Below are positions 1 through 4,299 of a stretch of 5,738 nt of DNA, piece after piece; position 1 is the stretch's first letter, and each line of letters begins with the position of its first letter. The position numbers and the translations under genes were made by a program. The notes beneath the pieces are model-generated. The model made no database searches. It worked only from the letters and a program-made list of their open reading frames with translations, and was not told the DNA's origin. Source of the DNA: DASWUZ01 sp036401395. Lineage in GTDB: Bacteria > Acidobacteriota > Terriglobia > Terriglobales > Acidobacteriaceae. Location of the stretch: NCBI GenBank assembly GCA_036401395.1, contig DASWUZ010000362.1, forward strand, positions 1 to 5,738, written 5' to 3'.

Positions 1-100
1 GCAGAGCATCTGGATCTAGACGCGCGGCGCGCTCGATTGCTTCGGAGCTCAACGCTGTTACATCTTCACTGATTTTCGCGGAAATATTCGTCTTCTTCAT
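1..100 (-). CDS. brnA: BrnA-family antitoxin, N-terminal part (cut by window start)
   Basis: An ATG at 100-98 begins MKKTNISAKISEDVTALSSE, followed by AIERAARLDPDAL, 33 residues before the window edge. The pattern of a short Lys-rich start, an (A)LSxExIERAA segment and a DPDA stretch is what I expect of BrnA antitoxins, which go on to a D-x-E-F-W segment and a ribbon-helix-helix DNA-binding domain not visible here. The ATG is embedded in TTATGA, so in the neighbouring frame a TGA overlaps it by the usual ATGA arrangement. This suggests that the ancestral toxin gene ended there or just beyond, in a different frame. In the present sequence the BrnA start is instead in frame with the toxin. BrnA would bind BrnT and repress the shared promoter. 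The missing C-terminus prevents a firm call. Confidence 0.6.
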   Translation of the reverse strand, partial: MKKTNISAKISEDVTALSSEAIERAARLDPDAL

Positions 101-346
101 AAGGTGTCGTTCTTCTCGCAGGATAATCCGAATGTTTTCAGCCCGCTCCGTGTATGAGACGACCAATAATGTAGCGTTCGTCGCAATGCCAATGATTACG
201 AAACGTTCCTCTCCATAGTCCCTCCGGTCGTCGAACCACTCGACAGCACCCATGTCTTGGAAAACAGACTTGGCCAAATCCAAGCTCACGCCGTGGTTCC
301 TTAGGTTTGTCGCGGCTTTGGAATCGTTCCATTCAAAGTCGAACAT
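1..346 (-). CDS. brnT: BrnT-family type II toxin, C-terminus shortened, frame continuing into BrnA (partial at window edge)
   Basis: The ATG at 346-344 opens a frame that begins MFDFEWNDSKAATNLRNHGV and runs to position 1 without a stop. Residues 1-76 match the BrnT pattern: FEW-(D/N)-xx-KAAxNLRxHGVS at the N-terminus, a central xExRFxxIG strand (GEERFVIIG, 45-53), LLVVSYTER (60-68) and the IRII strand (72-76). BrnT is a RelE-fold ribonuclease toxin neutralised by BrnA, which also represses the operon. In the family, IRII is normally followed by S-A-R-x-A-T and a C-terminal helix ending near YEE. Here it is followed only by LREERHL before the BrnA-like MKK. The toxin part is about 82 residues, against roughly 90-95 in the family, and no stop separates it from the antitoxin. 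I read this as an indel that damaged the toxin end or fused the two genes; a sequencing error is the alternative. No Shine-Dalgarno is obvious before 346. Family assignment is fairly sure; activity is doubtful. Confidence 0.72.
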   Translation of the reverse strand, partial: MFDFEWNDSKAATNLRNHGVSLDLAKSVFQDMGAVEWFDDRRDYGEERFVIIGIATNATLLVVSYTERAENIRIILREERHLMKKTNISAKISEDVTALSSEAIERAARLDPDAL

Positions 347-395
347 AATAAGGGTACGGGATATCAGTAGTTAAATCAACCGGCAAGCTATGTGC

Positions 396-1046
396 CTAAA
401 GCCGGATCGGCTTCCCATACTCCTCCGCAAACACCGTGCGCCCCATGGGAAAGCGCCCGCCATCAAATTTGTCCGGTCCCTGCTGATGACCCAAGGCTAA
501 CAAGGCGACGACGCAGTAGCTGAGGGGAAGCCGCAACGCCTCCCGCACCTTTTGCTCTTCAAATCCCTCCATCGGCGCAGTATCGTAACCAAGGACCTCA
601 GCCATCAACATCATGCTGGTGAAGGCGATCATCACATGCCGGTTCAGCCACATCTCCATGTTGGGATAGTTACTGAGATAGTCCGGGATCATCGATTGGG
701 CCTGCTCGGCGTAGTTCTCCGGCATTCCCCCTTCGCGTCCGAGGTGAAGCATTTCATCGAGGTCGCCGCTCCGCCAGCCGTTTGCGTCGCCGCACGCAAC
801 AATGACCACAGATGCCTCTTCGACCTTGGGCTGGTTGTAGCTCGCGGCCCTCAGCTTGCGGCGTTGATCGGGGTTCCGCACCACCACAAATCGCCAGGGC
901 TGCAAGTTGTACCCGCTGGGCGCGCGCAGCCCCGCATCGAGTATCTTCTTCAAATCCGCATCAGGGATTGGCACACCGTCGAAGCTCGGCGTAGCGCGGC
1001 GCTCAGCAATCGCCTGAGTCAACGTTTTTTCCATCAGATTGGCCAT
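396..1046 (-). CDS. Nitroreductase-family FMN oxidoreductase
   Basis: A complete 216-residue protein of the nitroreductase fold (PF00881 type), normally a cytoplasmic FMN-binding homodimer that uses NAD(P)H to reduce nitro compounds, quinones or similar acceptors. Visible landmarks are ERRATPSF (15-22), the Arg-rich FMN phosphate contact; RAPSGYNLQPWRF (41-53), the family's S-G-x-N-x-Q-P-W signature; GYDTAPMEGF (153-162); and VVALLALG (179-186) near the C-terminus. The length is typical and I see no missing motif. The physiological substrate cannot be read from sequence. The start at 1046 is supported by AAAAGGT at 1062-1056, about nine bases upstream; a second Met at residue 5 is possible but has no better ribosome site. 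The gene follows the exported-protein gene in the same direction after a 98-bp gap holding a nested palindrome, so it may have its own regulated promoter. It is separated from the BrnT gene by 49 bp. Confidence 0.93.
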   Translation of the reverse strand: MANLMEKTLTQAIAERRATPSFDGVPIPDADLKKILDAGLRAPSGYNLQPWRFVVVRNPDQRRKLRAASYNQPKVEEASVVIVACGDANGWRSGDLDEMLHLGREGGMPENYAEQAQSMIPDYLSNYPNMEMWLNRHVMIAFTSMMLMAEVLGYDTAPMEGFEEQKVREALRLPLSYCVVALLALGHQQGPDKFDGGRFPMGRTVFAEEYGKPIRL

Positions 1047-1109
1047 CGGTAATAGACCTTTTCTTGCCAGGACTGCAAAATTGCCGAGAGTTCAACAGCA
1101 TCAAGCCGC

Positions 1110-1140
1110 GCCTGGAATACAAAATGTAAATTTTCCAGGC
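1110..1140. promoter_or_regulatory. Nested inverted repeat upstream of the nitroreductase gene (candidate operator or hairpin)
   Basis: GCCTGGAA at 1110-1117 pairs perfectly with TTCCAGGC at 1133-1140. Inside lies a second dyad, TACAAAATGTA (1118-1128), with 4-bp TACA/TGTA arms. The element lies between the stop of the exported-protein gene (1145) and the nitroreductase start (1046). No T-run follows it on the minus strand, which argues against an ordinary intrinsic terminator. An operator reading is an inference: HxlR-type repressors of nitroreductase and quinone-reductase genes in Bacillus use TAC-Nx-GTA type sites, but no such regulator is visible in this window. Confidence 0.4.
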
Positions 1141-1144
1141 CTGG

Positions 1145-2248
1145 TCAGGGAATCTGCGCCATGGGCAATTCGTTGGCGAAAGTACGCTGGTTCGCTACAT
1201 TTGAATAAACCCAAAGGCCATGAAAGCCCTCTCGCAGCTCGGGATGCTGGGTCAACATGGCGTGCATTACTTCCACGTTGCGAGTGCGTGTGGCCACTGG
1301 ATCGGAGTTGTCCGCAGCCTGATATGCGATGACGAGATCGAGGGCGCCCAGCGATCCATCTGTATGCATCGCGGTGATCGAATAGGAGTGACCGTTGGCC
1401 GACAAGTTCATCGGCTTTTCTCCGGGCAGCGCTTCAGGCGCGACGGCATTTTGTTCCTTGATCAACTTGTCAAGGTTTGGGCTGCCGACGAAGTCAACCG
1501 GAACCAGCAACGACTCCGCAGTCTGAAGATAGAAGTACGCATTCCAATTCTGTTTGGACTGGGCGTAGGCGCGGGCCTTGTTCCAGTACCAGAGGCCATC
1601 GTGCCCTGCGGCGGTCATGGGCCTCACGTACAAGCCGGCGAGCATCCACGGGCCAGTGGGCCCTGTATTCGTAGCCGCGCCAGCGGCGGACGCCGGGGCA
1701 ATCCCTGCTTGAGGCGCTTGTGCAAGCACAAAGGTCATTTGCTGGGGTTTGGCCACGGCGGTGGCATGCAGCATCGCGACAGCGTAGTGTCCGGGAGGGA
1801 TCTGGGGAATGGAAAAAACGACTTCGGGCGAGTTCGCGCCACCACAGAAAAACTGCGTCTGGTCCTGCGCAGATGTCAAGTCAGTCGCATCGAGGTCGTA
1901 GAGGCCAACCACCGTAAGCGTGGCTGCGCTGGTGATTGGCGCCAAGGTAGCAATCTGCGCCGAAATGCCGGAAAACTGCTCGGCCACTGCGGGAATGGTC
2001 TCCATTTTGACTGCGGAGGCGTTACCGGCATCAATCAGGCTACCGAAATGCCTCGCGGCAGCGGTGAGCGAAGCGCGTTCGGCGGCACTCAACTCCGACT
2101 GCGATGTACAGGTGACCGCGACCGCGAGAGGCGGAGTGATGGCGCAGACCAGGCCCGCTGCTATGAAGAGCGCGGGCGCCACTCTTGCCCATAAACAGCG
2201 ATGCAAGCGCGAACGCGTGCAGTTTTTCAAAGATTGCTGAGCTCTCAA
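1145..2248 (-). CDS. Exported protein of unknown function, Ala-rich
   Basis: A 367-residue protein with a basic N-terminus (KNCTRSRLHRCLWAR), a hydrophobic core (about 24-44) and a likely signal peptidase site after AVA (42-44), so it probably acts in the periplasm or outside the cell. The mature part has Cys47 and Cys135, which could form a disulfide. An Ala/Ser/Pro-rich, probably flexible stretch at about 172-200 is followed by a compact conserved-looking region: GLYVRPM (205-211), GLWYWNKARAYAQSKQNWNAYFYLQTAESLL (218-248, helical, TPR-like in feel) and VDFVGSPNLDKLI (251-263). I do not recognise a named domain. The start is TTG at 2248-2246. The frame is closed upstream by TAA at 2272-2270, no ATG lies between, and AGAGG sits about ten bases upstream. 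A GTG at residue 23 would give a signal peptide without its basic region and is less likely. It is divergent from the exported STN-like protein. Confidence 0.72.
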   Translation of the reverse strand: MRAQQSLKNCTRSRLHRCLWARVAPALFIAAGLVCAITPPLAVAVTCTSQSELSAAERASLTAAARHFGSLIDAGNASAVKMETIPAVAEQFSGISAQIATLAPITSAATLTVVGLYDLDATDLTSAQDQTQFFCGGANSPEVVFSIPQIPPGHYAVAMLHATAVAKPQQMTFVLAQAPQAGIAPASAAGAATNTGPTGPWMLAGLYVRPMTAAGHDGLWYWNKARAYAQSKQNWNAYFYLQTAESLLVPVDFVGSPNLDKLIKEQNAVAPEALPGEKPMNLSANGHSYSITAMHTDGSLGALDLVIAYQAADNSDPVATRTRNVEVMHAMLTQHPELREGFHGLWVYSNVANQRTFANELPMAQIP

Positions 2249-2497
2249 GCCTGATTGACCTCTAACATGTTACTCAGTCCAACTTATCAGTTAAGGACCG
2301 TTCGCCTGGCTGGGCAACTTTACGCCGGCGCCGCGATCGAAATTGGAACATTGTTTGTGCGACGTTGCTCCGGGTGCTCACAGTGTCCGGGAGCGATCGG
2401 GTGCCACTGATAGTCTAGTACAGAGCGGAATCCTGTGGAGCCGTCCTTAGTGAAACGAGACGGGCCATGCCGACATGCAGCGATCCGGACCAGTCTT

Positions 2498-3520
2498 ATG
2501 ACGAGACCACATATGAATAGACTCCGGGGCTGCTTGCGCGCTATGAATATAGGTTTGGGTCTTATTCTATTGGTTGCGGCAAATGCGCCCGGAGCCAGAG
2601 GCCAGGTTGAGGTAGGACAGCTCCAGAGTCAGGAGGCGCGGCCACAGCAGCCAGTGACCGCCAACAGCACACCTTCCCCTGCCGAATACCAGGCCTTTTC
2701 GAGCGCATTAAGTCAGGGTTCTCCCGCCGAACAGGCGGCGGCGTTACAGAGCTTCCTGGATTCTTACCCCCAAAGCGCCCTCGCAGGCCAAGCCCGTAGA
2801 TTGCTTGCCATCAACACGGCGAGGGACCGGGCTTCGCGGTCGGGCGTCGCGCGGCAAGGAACAATCCCGGGACCGGCTCTGAGGCCGGCGGCAGGGACGG
2901 GCGTGCCCGAGAGAAGCTCCACCAACCAGCCCGCGGTTAGGCCCTCTGCCACCGCGGGGACGCCGGCAGCCTCGACGCCGATTGGCAGCGCTGCCGCACA
3001 TCGGGCAGTGATCGACCTTGCGCCCCACACTCTGACCATCCGCGCTGATAACTCCAGCCTTGCCCAGATTTTTCGGGACCTCTCAGCCTCCACGGGATTA
3101 AAAGTAGAAGGCCTTGCCCATGACGAACGGATTTATGGCAGCTTCGGCCCCGGCGACCCTCATGACGTGCTCACCGCACTGATCAATGGACTGGGATACA
3201 ACTTCATGATGGTTGGCGAGTCCAGCCGCGGAGTTCCGCGCCAGCTGATCCTGACCACTCAGGCTGCTCAAGCCCAGGGCGAAGCACAGCCTGCTTCAGC
3301 ACCCCCCGCCGAAATGGAGCAGGAAGAAGTGGTGGTCCAGGACGATCAGATGCAGCCAGAAGTCCAGGAACCCGGACGGTCTTTCATGCCCCCGCAGATC
3401 CCGGCGGGGCAAGGTCCCGGAGCTAACCGTACGACTCAACAGATGCTGGATGAACTACGTCAAATGCATCCGCAGCAGCAAGACAATCCACCGCAGCCGC
3501 CGCAAACACCCCAGCAGTAA
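2498..3520 (+). CDS. Exported protein with a solitary secretin/TonB short N-terminal (STN)-like domain
   Basis: About 340 residues from the ATG at 2498. The frame also allows GTG at 2435 and ATG at 2513. I prefer 2498 or 2513, because they place the signal peptide (MTRPHMNRLRGCLRAMNIGLG then LILLVAANAPGARG) at the N-terminus; ribosome sites are weak for both. Next comes a helical SPAEYQAF...FLDSYPQSALAGQARRLLAIN segment (about 60-106) resembling TPR/YbgF-type repeats, then an Arg/Pro/Ala/Ser low-complexity linker (about 109-168). At about 171-241 lies VIDLAPHTLTIRADNSSLAQIF...LSASTGLKVEG...DVLTALINGLGYNFMMVG, which has the beta-alpha-beta pattern of STN domains found in secretins, TonB receptors and FecR-linked proteins. 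The last 90 or so residues are Pro/Gln/Glu-rich and disordered. There is no secretin barrel. A periplasmic scaffold or sensor role is inference. Confidence 0.72.
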   Translation: MTRPHMNRLRGCLRAMNIGLGLILLVAANAPGARGQVEVGQLQSQEARPQQPVTANSTPSPAEYQAFSSALSQGSPAEQAAALQSFLDSYPQSALAGQARRLLAINTARDRASRSGVARQGTIPGPALRPAAGTGVPERSSTNQPAVRPSATAGTPAASTPIGSAAAHRAVIDLAPHTLTIRADNSSLAQIFRDLSASTGLKVEGLAHDERIYGSFGPGDPHDVLTALINGLGYNFMMVGESSRGVPRQLILTTQAAQAQGEAQPASAPPAEMEQEEVVVQDDQMQPEVQEPGRSFMPPQIPAGQGPGANRTTQQMLDELRQMHPQQQDNPPQPPQTPQQ

Positions 3521-3579
3521 TCGGGCCCATCACTCTTCTAAGCGGCCCCGCGTCCTCTTGTGCCTCTTTTATCGAGTCC

Positions 3580-3640
3580 GGTCATGCTGCACTTCACGGA
3601 GTCCGCTCATCCTGAGCGCAGTGAAGGACTTGCGGTGACC
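3580..3640. repeat. Three-level nested hairpin
   Basis: GGTCA (3580-3584) pairs with TGACC (3636-3640). Inside, CTTCAC (3592-3597) pairs with GTGAAG (3621-3626), and at the centre GCTCA (3605-3609) pairs with TGAGC (3613-3617) around a TCC loop. The three stems are all perfect and share one axis, with unpaired bulges between them. The structure overlaps repeat copy 1. It lies 60 bp after the STN-like gene and could protect a transcript 3' end or be part of a REP-like element. Confidence 0.5.
3607..3629 (+). repeat. REP-like repeat word, copy 1
   Basis: A 23-bp word beginning TCATCCTGAGCGCAG and ending TGAAGGAC. It differs from the reverse complement of copy 2 (3761-3783) at only two positions. 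TCCT and AGGA near its ends can pair. The two copies form an inverted pair with TCATCC at both outer ends. From memory, similar words recur between genes in Acidobacteriota genomes; I could not check this. Confidence 0.7.
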
Positions 3641-3657
3641 CTCTAAAGCTAAACCCG

Positions 3658-3677
3658 TCATCCGCAGGAAGCGATCC
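3658..3677 (+). repeat. Decayed third copy of the repeat word
   Basis: TCATCC-GCAG-GAAG-CGATCC matches the word of copies 1 and 2 if a TGAGC block and one further base are deleted. The order of the remaining blocks is kept. It lies between the two good copies and in the orientation of copy 1. Its short length leaves room for chance. Confidence 0.35.
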
Positions 3678-3696
3678 CGCGCGCTCAACGGTTCGA

Positions 3697-3734
3697 CCTG
3701 CATATCGTCAGTCGTTGTTAGTGCAGGCTCTTTT
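3697..3734 (+). terminator. Weak terminator-like hairpin
   Basis: CCTGCA (3697-3702) can pair with TGCAGG (3722-3727), and TCTTTT follows at 3729-3734. The loop is long (19 bases) and the stem short, so this is a poor intrinsic terminator. It could end transcripts reading through from the STN-like gene 180 bp upstream. Confidence 0.22.
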
Positions 3735-3760
3735 CCCTGTAGCTGTTGGTCGTACAGCAG

Positions 3761-3783
3761 ATCCTTCGCTGCGCTCAGGATGA
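3761..3783 (-). repeat. REP-like repeat word, copy 2 (inverted)
   Basis: On the plus strand it begins ATCCTTCGCTGCG and ends CTCAGGATGA. Its reverse complement matches copy 1 at 21 of 23 positions. ATCCT and AGGAT at its ends form a 5-bp stem. With copy 1 it bounds a 177-bp segment like terminal inverted repeats, though I see no convincing target-site duplication outside them. Confidence 0.7.
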
Positions 3784-3877
3784 CGGAATTGCATGAAGGG
3801 GGAATAGACTACCGGATCGTTCGAAGAGCGATGGAACGGGCAGAAATCGAAATGGAAGCAAATTTGAATGCGCAGAG

Positions 3878-4051
3878 TTACAGAGCGCGGACAGTCTGCA
3901 CTTTCGCCGCAACCACCGCAGGAGCGGGGCGCGTCTGGGCCTTTAGCGCGGCGAAGCCCATCTTACAAACCAAATAGGCCATCACTACTCCGACGCCAAG
4001 AGCGGCAACTGCTGCGCATATCAACATCAGCAAATTCACAAAATCCTGCAT
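3878..4051 (-). CDS. Small single-pass membrane protein, function unknown
   Basis: A 57-residue protein, MQDFVNLLMLICAAVAALGV and onward. Residues 5-29 form one long hydrophobic helix (VNLLMLICAAVAALGVGVVMAYLVC), followed by KMGFAALKAQTRPAPAVVAAKVQTVRAL, a positively charged Ala/Val-rich tail that probably stays cytoplasmic by the positive-inside rule. The start is chosen at ATG 4051-4049 because GAGG lies at 4061-4058, six bases upstream. A TTG five codons earlier is in frame but would put the ribosome site inside the gene. I do not recognise a family. It is divergent from uvrA across a 248-bp palindrome-rich spacer and convergent with the STN-like gene. A proper ribosome site and a coherent membrane segment make it a better gene candidate than the plus-strand frame opposite it, but its small size keeps the call tentative. 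Confidence 0.55.
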   Translation of the reverse strand: MQDFVNLLMLICAAVAALGVGVVMAYLVCKMGFAALKAQTRPAPAVVAAKVQTVRAL

Positions 4052-4139
4052 CTTGGTCCTCGACAATTACGATGGGTCACTATGTTGTTGAGCGCAGATT
4101 TCAATCCGCTGAACAATAAACGCGTACTAACTACGATGC

Positions 4140-4154
4140 ATTGTCTCAGACAAT
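4140..4154. promoter_or_regulatory. Perfect 7-1-7 palindrome in the uvrA/small-gene spacer
   Basis: ATTGTCT and AGACAAT flank one central C. This is long enough to be a plausible operator for a dimeric repressor or a small hairpin. It lies 89 bp upstream of the small membrane-protein start and 146 bp upstream of uvrA, so it could serve either gene. Confidence 0.35.
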
Positions 4155-4178
4155 AGGTTTCGTTGACCCTTATTTCTA

Positions 4179-4208
4179 TTGACGAATAAGATACATGTAG
4201 CGTACTTT
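4179..4208 (+). promoter_or_regulatory. Candidate sigma-70 type promoter for uvrA
   Basis: TTGACG (4179-4184, five of six matches to the -35 consensus), an 18-bp spacer and TACTTT (4203-4208, a weak -10). An overlapping alternative uses TTGACC (4163-4168) with TAAGAT (4187-4192), also 18 bp apart. The spacer of the first contains the palindrome TACATGTA (4192-4199). The predicted start would be about 80 bp before uvrA, leaving the downstream palindromes in the leader. Confidence 0.35.
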
Positions 4209-4248
4209 GCCCATTCCCTTGTTCCCTTCGATCCTCTGCCCTGCTCCT

Positions 4249-4278
4249 TCACACTAGTGTGAGTAACAGCGCTGTAAC
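4249..4278. promoter_or_regulatory. Two abutting palindromes just upstream of uvrA
   Basis: TCACACTAGTGTGA (4249-4262) is a perfect 14-bp palindrome. It is followed with no gap by GTAACAGCGCTGTAAC (4263-4278), a 16-bp palindrome broken at one base pair that also contains a direct repeat GTAAC-N6-GTAAC. The pair ends 21 bp before the uvrA ATG. uvrA is under LexA control in many bacteria, so an SOS-type operator is a natural guess, but neither word is a LexA box I can name with confidence. Confidence 0.45.
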
Positions 4279-4299
4279 AAATACCCTAAGAAAATCTAA

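Larger units (their letters stand above)
3521..3877. other. Structured non-coding spacer
   Basis: This 357-bp stretch lies between the STN-like gene and the small membrane-protein gene, both of which read into it, so they are convergent. Short frames here have no protein-like features. It holds a nested hairpin, three copies of a repeat word and a weak terminator-like hairpin, each listed separately. From 3784 to 3877 I see nothing beyond purine-rich plus-strand sequence. Confidence 0.6.

Noticed and set aside
138..332. A 64-codon minus-strand frame in the BrnT region
   Set aside because: It is offset from the frame that gives clear BrnT residues and has no protein-like pattern of its own.
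552..1052. A 166-codon plus-strand open frame opposite the nitroreductase gene
   Set aside because: The minus strand carries all the nitroreductase motifs; the plus frame is His/Arg-rich without any recognisable feature.
1220..2194. A 324-codon plus-strand open frame opposite the exported-protein gene
   Set aside because: Its translation is rich in Arg, Gly, His and Cys with no domain, and it has no ribosome site. The minus frame has a signal peptide and coherent segments, so this is a GC-rich shadow.
2249..2497. Possible divergent promoters and a CGGGTGC direct repeat (2371 and 2398)
   Set aside because: No pair of -35/-10 words with acceptable spacing stood out on either strand, and the seven-base repeat is weak in such GC-rich sequence.
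2744..3093. Minus-strand frames opposite the STN-like protein gene
   Set aside because: Arg/Gly/Pro-rich products typical of antisense frames in GC-rich low-complexity coding sequence.
3780..3977. A 65-codon plus-strand frame starting in repeat copy 2
   Set aside because: Its ATG is part of the repeat word, it lacks a ribosome site and its second half is antisense to the small membrane-protein gene. The charged YRIVRRAMERAEIEMEANL stretch is mildly protein-like but not enough to call a gene.
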